Of a stretch of DNA of 49,551 nt, positions 1 to 7,543 are shown in pieces. The notes under the pieces are model-generated. The model was not told the DNA's origin and ran no database searches. It saw nothing but the letters and a program-made list of their open reading frames with translations. The translations under genes were made by a program, and so were the position numbers. Location: the NCBI RefSeq assembly GCF_008806595.1, contig NZ_VZRB01000008.1:1-49551 (forward strand), written 5' to 3'. This DNA comes from Streptomyces luteolifulvus (GTDB lineage Bacteria; Actinomycetota; Actinomycetes; Streptomycetales; Streptomycetaceae). Position 1 is the stretch's first letter, and the number at the start of each line of letters is the position of its first letter.

Positions 1-50
1 AACGGCTCGATCAACTTCCACTGTTCGTCGGTGAGTTGCCTGCGCGTCAC
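1..50 (-). CDS. IS5-family transposase, N-terminal fragment cut by window edge
   Basis: Read on the minus strand from a GTG at 50, the first 16 codons give VTRRQLTDEQWKLIEP. This is the characteristic opening of IS5-family transposases of Streptomyces (the DUF4096-type N-terminus with its TDEQW motif). The rest lies outside the window, so intactness cannot be judged. The start is inferred from the usual N-terminus of the family; the codons upstream encode no recognisable domain. Confidence 0.8.
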   Translation of the reverse strand, partial: MTRRQLTDEQWKLIEP

Positions 51-127
51 GGTCTTCTTCCTACCGGATCCGCCTTCCAGACGGACCCGGATCGGCAAGA
101 TTGATCACGACATCACACAGGCCCTAG
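1..127. mobile_element. End of an IS5-type insertion sequence
   Basis: The transposase start at 50 lies about 70 bp from a likely element end. The sequence near 101-123, read on the minus strand, begins GGCCTGTGTGATGTC, which looks like an IS terminal inverted repeat. It abuts CTAG at 124-127, a target type used by several IS5-group elements. The other end is outside the window, so the terminal repeat and target duplication cannot be confirmed. Confidence 0.5.
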
Positions 128-178
128 GCGGCACATTTGTCAGCCCGGTCCGGGCAACTCAGCCCGGTCGCGGCACCT

Positions 179-246
179 ACAGCCCGTCCGGCGTTTGAGG
201 ACGAGGCCGTCCAGGCCGAAGCGGGGCCTGGGGGCGGCAGCCCCGG
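179..246. repeat. Streptomyces intergenic repeat
   Basis: This segment carries AGCCCGTCCGGCGTTTGAGG, then GACGAGGCC and a G-rich tail. It is a type of sequence scattered between genes in Streptomyces genomes. A relative in the opposite orientation lies at 37366-37428 and shares GCCGGACGGGCT and CGTCCTC. It fills most of the gene-free stretch between the IS end and the TauE gene. No promoter or small ORF is convincing in the rest of 128-346. Confidence 0.6.
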
Positions 247-346
247 CGACGCCCACACCAACACGGGTGACCTGCCACAAACACGGGTCACCTTTCGAGA
301 CGCTCCTTACTGCCGGAGGTCCGCTCCGCATAGCATCGGCCTCCGC

Positions 347-1120
347 ATGAACACCACGACGCTCTGGCACATCACCGGCTGGGAGTTCGCCGCGCTCGCC
401 TTCGCGGCCCTCCTCGTCGGTTTCTCGAAGACCGCGGTGAGCGGTGCCAACACGGTCAGCCTCGCGATCTTCGCGGCGGTCCTGCCGGCCCGCGCCTCCA
501 CCGGCGTCCTGCTGCCCGTACTGATCGCCGGGGACGTGTTCGCCGTCCTCACCTACCGGCGGCACGCGCACTGGCCCACACTGCTGCGGCTGTTCCCGGC
601 GGTCGCGGCGGGCGTGGTCGCGGGCACGCTGTACCTGATGCGGGCGGACGACGCGATCGTACGGACCTCGATCGGCGCGATCCTGCTGCTGATGGCCGCG
701 GTGACGGTGTGGCGCCGCCGCCGCTCGGCCGGCACGGAGCCGGATCCGGATGCGGTCACCACCCGGGCGGGCCGCGTCAAGGCCCGCTCGTACGGCGTCC
801 TCGGCGGCTTCACCACGATGGTCGCCAACGCCGGTGGCCCGGTGATGTCGATGTATCTGCTCTCGGCGGGCTTCCGGAAGCTCGGTTTCCTCGGCACCTC
901 CGCGTTCTTCTTCCTGATCGTCAACCTCTCCAAGGTCCCCTTCAGCGTCGGCCTCGGCCTGATCGACGGACGTTCGCTGCTGCTCGACGCGGCGCTCGCG
1001 CTGTTCGTCGTGCCCGGAGCGCTGCTCGGCACCTGGGCGGTGAGCAGGATCAACCAGCGGCTGTTCGAGCGACTGGTGATCGCGGCGACGGTCGTGGGTG
1101 CCGTACAGCTACTGCGCTGA
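347..1120 (+). CDS. TauE/SafE-family membrane transporter (putative sulfite/organosulfonate exporter)
   Basis: A protein of 257 residues with about eight hydrophobic segments, matching the TauE/SafE family (PF01925). These transporters are proposed to move sulfite, sulfoacetate or related anions. The two-fold internal repeat of the family is visible: a first conserved segment GFSKTAVSGA near residue 24 and a second GGFTTMVANAGGP in the C-terminal half. I chose the ATG at 347 because the residues before it are low-complexity and derive from the intergenic repeat. A GGAGGT at 315-320 is too far upstream to be its ribosome site. The gene converges on the HAD phosphatase and overlaps its 3' end by 12 nt. 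Substrate is not determined by the sequence. Confidence 0.85.
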   Translation: MNTTTLWHITGWEFAALAFAALLVGFSKTAVSGANTVSLAIFAAVLPARASTGVLLPVLIAGDVFAVLTYRRHAHWPTLLRLFPAVAAGVVAGTLYLMRADDAIVRTSIGAILLLMAAVTVWRRRRSAGTEPDPDAVTTRAGRVKARSYGVLGGFTTMVANAGGPVMSMYLLSAGFRKLGFLGTSAFFFLIVNLSKVPFSVGLGLIDGRSLLLDAALALFVVPGALLGTWAVSRINQRLFERLVIAATVVGAVQLLR

Positions 1121-1906
1121 CCGGCGCAGCAGTGCGGGCAGGTCCGCGAAGGAGTCGATCACATGGTCGGGCGTGCCGCCGGCGGCCCGGTGGGTCTCCG
1201 GCAGGTACTTGCCGGTCTTCACGAGAACCCCGGTGATCCCGGCGCGCTGTGCGGCCAGGACATCGGACTCGATGTCGTCCCCCACCATCACCGTCTCGTC
1301 GGCGCCGACGCCCAGACGAGCCAGCGCCGCTTCGAAGAACGCGGGCGACGGCTTCCCGGTGACCTCGGCCTCGGTGCGGGCGGCCTGCTCCAGACCGATC
1401 AGGAACGCGCCCGAGTCGAGCTGCAGCCCGTCCTCGGTCCGCCAGTACAGATTGCGGTGCATGGCCACCAGCCGTGCCCCGCGCTGGAGATGGCCGAAGG
1501 CGCGGTTGAGCGCCGCGTAGTCGAACTCGGGCCCGGCCCCGCCGACGATCACGACATCCGGCACGGTCCCGGAGTCCGTCGCGTCCAGGACGGTCACACC
1601 GTCGAGGTCCTCCCCGATGTCACCGCTGTTCAGCAGGACACACCGTGCGCCGGGACTGCGCTCGGCCAGATGCGCGGCGGTGACGGCCGGCGCGGTCAGG
1701 ATGTCCTCGGTGGCCACCCAGAACCCCGCGCTCTCCAGCGTCGCGGCGATCGACGCCCGGGTCCGCGAGGTCGTATTGGTCACCAGCGCGAGGGCGAGCC
1801 CGGCCTCCCGGAGCTCCCGCAACGCCTCCACCGCACCGGGCAGCGGCTGCCACGACACGGTGAGGACCCCGTCGATGTCGATCAGTACGGCGCGCACGGA
1901 TTCCAT
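1109..1906 (-). CDS. HAD-IIA family phosphatase (LHPP/NagD-like)
   Basis: A 265-residue HAD-superfamily hydrolase. Motif I is DIDGVLT at residues 10-16, with Asp10 as nucleophile and Asp12 as general acid. The C-terminal part has GKPSPAFFEAAL followed by MVGDDIESDV, which supply the motif III lysine and the motif IV aspartates. The cap arrangement fits subclass IIA, nearest to the LHPP/TIGR01458 type that acts on phosphoramidates or small phosphate esters. The ATG at 1906 gives the standard short N-terminus; longer reading frames add an Arg-rich leader that overlaps the divergent cobK promoter. Cytosolic; physiological substrate unknown. Confidence 0.85.
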   Translation of the reverse strand: MESVRAVLIDIDGVLTVSWQPLPGAVEALRELREAGLALALVTNTTSRTRASIAATLESAGFWVATEDILTAPAVTAAHLAERSPGARCVLLNSGDIGEDLDGVTVLDATDSGTVPDVVIVGGAGPEFDYAALNRAFGHLQRGARLVAMHRNLYWRTEDGLQLDSGAFLIGLEQAARTEAEVTGKPSPAFFEAALARLGVGADETVMVGDDIESDVLAAQRAGITGVLVKTGKYLPETHRAAGGTPDHVIDSFADLPALLRRSAQ

Positions 1907-1950
1907 GCCCGGACGATAGCGCTCGCGCGGGACCTCGTACGCTCGTCGCC

Positions 1951-2697
1951 ATGTCGCCCCACGTCCTCGTCCTCGGCGGCACCGCCGAGGCGCGCGAGCT
2001 GGCTGCCGTGCTCGCGGCACGCCCCGGTGTCCGGGTGACCACGTCCCTCGCGGGGCGTGTGTCGCGGCCGGGGGCGCTCGCCGGGGAGGTACGCGTCGGG
2101 GGCTTCGGCGGGGCCGAGGGGCTGGCCCGGTGGCTGCGTGAGCAGCGCGTGGACGCCCTGGTCGACGCCACCCACCCGTTCGCGGAGACGATCACCGCGA
2201 ACGCGGCGCGGGCCGCGGCCGCCACCGGGGTCCCGGCGGTGGTGCTGCGCCGGCCGGGCTGGCGGCCCGGCCCCGGGGACCGCTGGCACCCGGTCGACTC
2301 CCTGGGCGCGGCGGCGGACCTGCTGCCGCGGTTCGGCAGCCGGGTGTTCCTGACCACGGGCCGGATGGGCCTGGCGGCCTTCGCGCACCTGACGGACCTT
2401 CACTTCGTCGTCCGCTCCGTGGAACCGCCCGAGCCGCCGGTTCCGCCGCACAGGGAAGTGCTGCTGGCGCGCGGCCCGTTCACCGTGGCCGACGAGTCGG
2501 CACTGCTGCGCGAGCACTGCATCGACGTACTGGTGACGAAGGACAGCGGGGGAGAGGCGACAGCGGCCAAGCTCACGGCCGCACGCGAGCTCGCGCTGCC
2601 CGTCGTGGTCGTACGACGGCCGCCCCTGCCGGACGGCGTGGTGGCGGTGCCGGACGTGGCGGGCGCCCTCGACGAGCTCGGCCTCGGCCCGCCGTGA
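1951..2697 (+). CDS. cobK: Precorrin-6A reductase (CobK/CbiJ family)
   Basis: A 248-residue cytosolic enzyme of corrin-ring synthesis that reduces precorrin-6A to precorrin-6B with NADPH. The N-terminal GGTAEARELA (from residue 9) is the signature of the CobK/CbiJ family. The central VDATHPFAETITANA and the C-terminal TKDSGGEATAAKL are further conserved blocks. Length is normal for the family. The gene is divergent from the HAD phosphatase with only 44 nt between start codons and no clear ribosome site, so it may be translated from a very short leader. The next gene, on the opposite strand, encodes the enzyme that makes its substrate. Confidence 0.93.
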   Translation: MSPHVLVLGGTAEARELAAVLAARPGVRVTTSLAGRVSRPGALAGEVRVGGFGGAEGLARWLREQRVDALVDATHPFAETITANAARAAAATGVPAVVLRRPGWRPGPGDRWHPVDSLGAAADLLPRFGSRVFLTTGRMGLAAFAHLTDLHFVVRSVEPPEPPVPPHREVLLARGPFTVADESALLREHCIDVLVTKDSGGEATAAKLTAARELALPVVVVRRPPLPDGVVAVPDVAGALDELGLGPP

Positions 2698-2727
2698 CGA
2701 CCGGGCCCGCAGCCGGTGCCGTACGCC

Positions 2728-3501
2728 TCAGTGGTTCTTCGGGTGTCTCCGCAGCAGATACGTGTCCATGATCCAGCCCTTGCGCTCGCGCGCCTCCGCA
2801 CGCAGCCGCTCGATGCGGGGCGCGGCCTCGGCGATCGGGCCCGAGGCGAGGATCTCGTCGGGTGTGCCGATGTAGGCGCCCCAGTAGATGTCGAGGTCCT
2901 GGTCCGCGTACTGCCGGAAGGTCTGGTGGGCGTCGAGCATGACCACCACGTCGTCCACACCTTCCGGGAAGCCCTCCGCGAGCCGCCGCCCGGTGGTGAT
3001 CTGCACGGGCCGGGCGACCCGGTTCAGACCGGTCCGGTGCCGGGCGACGAGCGCCGAGACACTGCTGATGCCCGGCACCACGTCGTACTCGAAGGCCACC
3101 GAGCCCCGGTCGAGGATCTCCTGAAGGATCCCGAGCGTGCTGTCGTACAGCGCGGGATCCCCCCACACCAGAAACGCGCCGCTCTCGTCCTCACACAGTT
3201 CCTCGGCGATCAGCCGCTCGTAGATGTCGGCGCGGGCGCTGCGCCAGTCGCCGACGGCGGGGGAGTAGGCGCTGCCGCCCGCGGTCCGGTCCCGCTCGGG
3301 GTCGCGCGCCTCCACGACGCGGTACGTCCCCTCCGGTATGTGCGCGTCGAGCATGTCCCGGCGCAGCCGGACCAGGTCGTTCTTCACCTCGCCCTTGTCG
3401 AGGACGAAGAACACGTCCGTGCCGCGCAGTGCCTTGACCGCCTGCAGCGTGAGCTGGTCGGGGTCGCCCGCACCGATACCGATGACATGAATCTTTCGCA
3501 C
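2728..3501 (-). CDS. cobF: Precorrin-6A synthase (deacetylating), CobF
   Basis: A 257-residue SAM-dependent tetrapyrrole methylase. It methylates C-1 of precorrin-5 and releases the acetyl fragment to give precorrin-6A, a step of the aerobic cobalamin route. The N-terminal IHVIGIGAGDPDQLTLQA is the glycine-rich methylase motif, and LVWGDPALYDSTL is the second conserved block. A GTG at 3501 gives the usual VRKIHVIG start; another in-frame GTG at 3519 would add six residues. It converges on cobK with a 30-nt gap. The two enzymes act consecutively, yet they are on opposite strands, so they cannot share a transcript. Confidence 0.92.
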   Translation of the reverse strand: MRKIHVIGIGAGDPDQLTLQAVKALRGTDVFFVLDKGEVKNDLVRLRRDMLDAHIPEGTYRVVEARDPERDRTAGGSAYSPAVGDWRSARADIYERLIAEELCEDESGAFLVWGDPALYDSTLGILQEILDRGSVAFEYDVVPGISSVSALVARHRTGLNRVARPVQITTGRRLAEGFPEGVDDVVVMLDAHQTFRQYADQDLDIYWGAYIGTPDEILASGPIAEAAPRIERLRAEARERKGWIMDTYLLRRHPKNH

Positions 3502-3558
3502 GCCCCGAGTCTGCCGCACGGCACCGACAGCGGGGACACCGAGTCCGGGCCGCGCCCG

Positions 3559-4092
3559 CTACCCCCGCAGCCGCGGCGCCCGCGCGGCCGCGTCGACGAC
3601 CCCGCCGCCGTCCGCCAGGAGCGCGCGGTCCTCCACGTCCCGCGCGAGGCCCCGTGCCCAGACGGTCAGCCCCGCCAGATCCATCCCGTGCGGCCGTCCC
3701 CGCCCGGAAGCCGATGCCCATGCCTCCACGGCCGCGGCCCCGCGTCGCAGCAGCCGCGCCCCGCCCGTGACGTTTCCCCGGGCGGCGTGCGTGAGCCCCA
3801 CCGCGAGCTGGGCGAGACCGCGCCACAGCTCGCGTTCCTCCTCGGGCCCCGACTTCCAGGCGTCCTCGAACACCTCATGGGCGTGGAAGGGCTTGCCCGC
3901 GTCCAGCAGCTCCTGCGCCTGGGCGACGGTCTCCTGCGGTGTGCGCGGGACGCCCTCGGGCTGGCGGGCGACGCCTTCCGTGCCGTAGGGCAGGGGCCGC
4001 CCCAGCCCGTCCCGTGGCCGGGCGTTGCGGGCCCGCCCCTCGCTGTCGCGGTCCCGCGCTCCCACCGGCCGTCCTGAGGATGTGCTGCCCAT
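3559..4092 (-). CDS. DUF309 domain protein
   Basis: A 177-residue protein whose residues about 50-165 match DUF309. The conserved core FHAHEVFEDAWK, followed by ELWRGLAQLAVGLTHAARGN, is plain and contains the His-Glu...Glu...Trp pattern of the family. The first 50 residues are low-complexity, rich in Arg and Gly. Function of the family is unknown; it is a small helical cytosolic protein. It lies 57 nt upstream of cobF on the same strand and may be co-transcribed with it. The ATG at 4092 is the only good start before the tRNA promoter. Confidence 0.8.
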   Translation of the reverse strand: MGSTSSGRPVGARDRDSEGRARNARPRDGLGRPLPYGTEGVARQPEGVPRTPQETVAQAQELLDAGKPFHAHEVFEDAWKSGPEEERELWRGLAQLAVGLTHAARGNVTGGARLLRRGAAAVEAWASASGRGRPHGMDLAGLTVWARGLARDVEDRALLADGGGVVDAAARAPRLRG

Positions 4093-4191
4093 ACGCCGAT
4101 TGTGCCCCGCCCGTGACCCGCTTCGGCGACGCCCCCCGCGTGAGGTAAAGTGCTGTTCGCGCGATCACGCGGGTCACCGCGGGAAGCGCAC

Positions 4192-4265
<74 letters not shown>

Positions 4266-4273
4266 CGGTGTGG

Positions 4274-4310
4274 AGGGCCTTCGCGGGCGGCAGCCTGCGG
4301 GGCCCTTTCT
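4274..4310 (+). terminator. Terminator after tRNA-Pro
   Basis: AGGGCC (4274-4279) pairs with GGCCCT (4301-4306), with an inner near-complementary CGCGGGC/GCCTGCG. The stem is followed by TTTCT. It lies just downstream of the tRNA and before the convergent tetR gene. Confidence 0.65.
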
Positions 4311-4343
4311 GCATGTCGAGGCCGGTGCGGCTGCTGACGCCAG

Positions 4344-5069
4344 CTACCCCTCACCCCGCGTGAACCGGTCGAGCAGGGCGTCCAGCCCGGCGGCCAGGCC
4401 CTCGGGCCCGCCCGGGTCGGCGAGGGCCGCGGCGGTCTCCCGCAGCGTGGGCAGCTCCTGGGGCGACAGCCGGTGCAGGCCCAGGCGGAAGGCGGGATCG
4501 GTCTCTTCGGGGTTGTCCACCATGGGGCGCAGTTCCACGGACACATAGCCGAGCAGCCAGGCGGTGAAGGCCCGGAAGACGGCGGAGGTGGCGGCCTCGT
4601 CCAGCCCGGCTTCCCGGAGCAGGGCGAGCACCCGCTCGTGTTCCTTCAGGACCGCCGGCGGCCGCCGGACCAGCGGGACGGCCAGCATGCGGGTGGACAG
4701 CAGCGGCACGGCCCGCGGATGGGCGAGACAGACCTCGTACATCGCCCGCGCGATGCGGTGGAGCTCGCCGCGCCATGCCTTCTCGGTCGAGGCGGCGTTC
4801 TCGGGCTCGGCGCCGAGCCGGTCCTCCAGCTCCAGGTAGAGGGCCTCGACCAGGCCGTCCAGCAGGGCGTCCTTGCTGGACGCGTACCGGTAGAGCGCCA
4901 TCGCCTCCACGCCGAGCTCGGCGCCGAGCCGGCGCATGCTCAGCGTCGAGAGTCCTTCGCGGTCCACGAGCTCCAGGGCAGCGGCCAGGACCCGTTCCCG
5001 GCTCAGCCTGCCGTACCGCCCGCGGTCGCTCGCGCGCCGGGCCGGGTCGGCCCCCGAGTCTTGCGCCAT
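4344..5069 (-). CDS. TetR-family transcriptional regulator (TetR_C_1 type)
   Basis: A 241-residue regulator. Residues about 22-70 form the TetR helix-turn-helix: LSRERVLAAALELVDREG, then LSMRRLGAELGVEAMALYRY, where LYRY is the recognition-helix end. The remainder is a ligand-binding helical domain of the TetR_C_1 (PF02909) kind. The ATG at 5069 is preceded by GGGAGAAGAG. A near-palindrome (5121-5139) lies 52-70 nt upstream of the start, consistent with autoregulation. The same motif recurs at three other promoters of the adjacent glycan locus, so this protein is the best candidate for its regulator. The ligand is unknown. Confidence 0.88.
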   Translation of the reverse strand: MAQDSGADPARRASDRGRYGRLSRERVLAAALELVDREGLSTLSMRRLGAELGVEAMALYRYASSKDALLDGLVEALYLELEDRLGAEPENAASTEKAWRGELHRIARAMYEVCLAHPRAVPLLSTRMLAVPLVRRPPAVLKEHERVLALLREAGLDEAATSAVFRAFTAWLLGYVSVELRPMVDNPEETDPAFRLGLHRLSPQELPTLRETAAALADPGGPEGLAAGLDALLDRFTRGEG

Positions 5070-5120
5070 CGTCTCTTCTCCCGTCCTGTCCGCTCACCGC
5101 ACAACGAATCTCGACAGTAC

Positions 5121-5139
5121 GTATACAGCGTAAACATAC
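5121..5139 (+). promoter_or_regulatory. Candidate TetR operator, site A (TATACAGCGTAAA core)
   Basis: The core TATACAGCGTAAA at 5122-5134 lies within the outer inverted repeat GTAT...ATAC (5121-5139). It sits between tetR (minus, start 5069) and the FemAB-like gene (plus, start 5319). The core matches sites at 9936, 19999 and 27307-27319. A separate short palindrome, CCTGCC-cat-GGCAGG, follows at 5143-5157. The remainder of 5070-5318 shows no other feature. Confidence 0.6.
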
Positions 5140-5318
5140 ACGCCTGCCCATGGCAGGTCCAGGATCTCAGCACACAGGACACCAGAGCCGCCAACTCGCC
5201 CGACGCGGGCCGAGATGCCCGGCATGTACGCCCCGCCTAGCATCGGTCATGGGCACGTGGGTCCTCGGTCCGCGAGCGTCGTCCTTGCGGGACCCGTACG
5301 CCCGGCAGGAGAAGGCCC

Positions 5319-6404
5319 GTGAACGCACCCGCTGTCCTCCTGGTCGACACCCCGGCCGGTCTCGCGCACATCACCACCCCGGCGCCACGTGACGTCTGGT
5401 GGGACCTGGCCGGCCAGGACGCGCACACCCACGTCACCCAGACCCCGGCCTGGCTGGACGGCCTGTGCGACTCCGGGCCCTACCGGGACACGAGCCGCCT
5501 CTACGAGTTCGAGGGTGGCCGTCGGCTCGTCCTGCCCCTCGTCGGCAGGAGGCATCTCCCGCAGCGTCTGGACGCGGAGGAGTCCTGGCCCGTCGACTGG
5601 GGCATCGGGGGGCCGGTGTGCCCGGGAGAGGCGAGCCCGGCGGAGGCGCGCGCGGTCTTCGACGACCTCGCGCGGCTGCGCGCCCTGCGGGTCGGTGTAC
5701 GGCTGCGGCCGGCGGATCAGGCCGTCTGGGCGAAGGCCGCACCCGCGGGCTTTCGTCCCGAGCCCCACATGACACAGATCGTGAACCTCGACGGTGGCTT
5801 CGGCACCGTCTGGGAGAGCCGCTTCCGGCCTCATGTGCGGCGCCAGGTCCGCCGCGCCGAGCGCTCGGACGTCGAGGTCGAGGTCGACCGCAGCGGCCGG
5901 CTCGTTCCCGTCTTCTACGAGCTGTACCAGAAGTCGATTCTGCGCTGGGCCGAGCAGCAGCACGAGCCGCTCGCGCTGGCCCGCTGGCGCAGGACCCGGG
6001 CCTTCCCCGTGCGGCGGCTGGCGGCGGTGGCCTCCCGGCTCGGCGAGGGATGCGCGATCTGGATGGCCTGGCGGGCCGGTGAGCCCGCCGGGGCGCTCGT
6101 GGTCCTCCGCCACGGCGGGCACGCCAAGCTGTGGCGCGCCGCCATGGACCGGGAACTGGCCCATCCGGTCCGTGCCGTTCCGCTGCTGTACCGGTTGGCG
6201 ATCGAGGATGCGTGCGCGGCTGGCTGCCGGGCCTTCGACATGGGGGAGTCCACCCCGGGATCCTCCCTCGCCCAGTTCAAGGAAGGCTTCGGGGCGGAAG
6301 GCCTCCCCTCGCCGCGCTACCTCCGCGAACGCCTTCCCGTCTCGGCGGCGGAGCGCCGGCTGCGGACCGCGGTCAAACGCGTGATCCGCTTCCGGGACGC
6401 CTGA
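5319..6404 (+). CDS. FemAB/GNAT-like acyltransferase (PF13480 type)
   Basis: A 361-residue protein with the double-GNAT fold of FemAB-like enzymes (BioF2-like, PF13480). The conserved block RFRPHVRRQVRRAER near residue 170 is the typical R-x-x-R/K basic motif. The C-terminal segment LAIEDACAAGCRAFDMGEST, then SSLAQFKEGFGA, is the family's second signature. Such proteins transfer an amino-acyl or acyl group to a cell-wall or polysaccharide acceptor, and relatives are common in exopolysaccharide loci. A GTG start at 5319 is preceded by AGGAGAAGG. There is no signal peptide, so it acts in the cytosol. It is the first gene after operator A and converges on the phosphoesterase gene. Donor and acceptor are unknown. 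Confidence 0.8.
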   Translation: MNAPAVLLVDTPAGLAHITTPAPRDVWWDLAGQDAHTHVTQTPAWLDGLCDSGPYRDTSRLYEFEGGRRLVLPLVGRRHLPQRLDAEESWPVDWGIGGPVCPGEASPAEARAVFDDLARLRALRVGVRLRPADQAVWAKAAPAGFRPEPHMTQIVNLDGGFGTVWESRFRPHVRRQVRRAERSDVEVEVDRSGRLVPVFYELYQKSILRWAEQQHEPLALARWRRTRAFPVRRLAAVASRLGEGCAIWMAWRAGEPAGALVVLRHGGHAKLWRAAMDRELAHPVRAVPLLYRLAIEDACAAGCRAFDMGESTPGSSLAQFKEGFGAEGLPSPRYLRERLPVSAAERRLRTAVKRVIRFRDA

Positions 6405-6415
6405 CCTCGCGCCTT

Positions 6416-7300
6416 TCAGTCGTTCGCCCATACGTCGACGGGGTCGGCCTCGGCGCTGTGCTCCAGCGGTTTCAGCTCGTAGGCGTCCATCAGCGTGCGC
6501 AGCAGTCCGTAGAGATTGTTCGGCTGGGTGTTGCTGCCCCGCTGGACATGCTCGCCCGCCAGGATCGTGGGGATGTGATTGGGCCCTTCCGAGTCGTCCT
6601 CGTCCCAGGTGACGACCAGCAGACTGTTGTGCTTCATCGCCCAGTCGGCGTAGTCGCCGAGGTTGTCCCGCAGCCAGGTGTCCGCCTGCCGCACGCTGCC
6701 GTCGTGCATGTCGTTGTTCAGGTCCGGGACGACGAACGAGATGGTCGGCAGCTCGTCGAAGTCACGCGGGAAGTCGGTCCACGGGCGGTTGAGGGAGGCG
6801 GGAAGGTTGGTGAAGTTCACCCAGGGGTTGTGCCGGCGCACATAGGCACCGCTGCTGCAGCCGGTGAAGCCGACCCGGGGCAGGCCCTCCGCATAGCCGA
6901 CGAAGGTCAGGCCGGCCTGCAGGAGTTGGGAGGCGAGATTGCGGGCCGTCAGCGTGTGCGGGCAGGAATTGTCGCTCACGCCCTGGGTGGAGCCCGAGAA
7001 GAGCGCCAGGTAATTGGGCTGACTCGGATGGGTGATGGCGAAGAACTGGGTGAGCGAGGCACCCTGCCGGGCCAGTTCGTTGAGGTACGGGGCTTCCGGG
7101 CTGCCGATGACGGCGTCGAACGGCTGGTTCTCCTCGATCACCACGACGATGTGGTCCGGACGGGGGATTCCCTCCTGGGCCGATGAATTGTCACAGCCCG
7201 CTGTCGTCAGGAGCAGCGCCGTCACGGCCGCCCAGGCGACGAGCCCCCTCGCGATGAGGCGTCCCGGTCCAGGTCGTGCACTCCTCGGTCGTGGCCTCAC
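6416..7300 (-). CDS. Lipoprotein phosphoesterase (PF04185-type)
   Basis: A 294-residue predicted lipoprotein of the phosphoesterase family that includes phospholipase C and acid phosphatases. It starts with a basic N-terminus and a hydrophobic stretch ending in a lipobox LTTAGC, with Cys36 as lipidation site. The mature enzyme begins with HIVVVIEENQPFDAVIG, the family's metal-binding opening. THPSQPNYLALFSG contributes the catalytic region, and VVTWDEDDSE with NHIPTILAG supplies the distal metal ligands. I chose the GTG at 7300 because GGGAGGGAGAG lies directly before it; a GTG at 7330 is possible. The expected site of action is the outer face of the membrane, possibly trimming phosphodiester links of cell-surface polymers. 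Confidence 0.8.
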   Translation of the reverse strand: MRPRPRSARPGPGRLIARGLVAWAAVTALLLTTAGCDNSSAQEGIPRPDHIVVVIEENQPFDAVIGSPEAPYLNELARQGASLTQFFAITHPSQPNYLALFSGSTQGVSDNSCPHTLTARNLASQLLQAGLTFVGYAEGLPRVGFTGCSSGAYVRRHNPWVNFTNLPASLNRPWTDFPRDFDELPTISFVVPDLNNDMHDGSVRQADTWLRDNLGDYADWAMKHNSLLVVTWDEDDSEGPNHIPTILAGEHVQRGSNTQPNNLYGLLRTLMDAYELKPLEHSAEADPVDVWAND

Positions 7301-7543
7301 CGCTCTCCCTCCCGGAACCCGTCTCGACACCCGGCTTCTGTGACGGTTACCCGCTGCCGCTTGCAGCGATCGCCAATGACGTCACAATCGGTACTAATAC
7401 CTCATATCGGTCGATGCGGATCGCTGGTGCGGAGCAATGGGCGGGAGTGACGTCAGCCGGTGTGGACAGGCCGGATCCGGGAGGTCGCACATGAGTCGCG
7501 TCAACGCCCCCTTCGGCGATGGGGTTCCCGGGGAGATCTCTTC

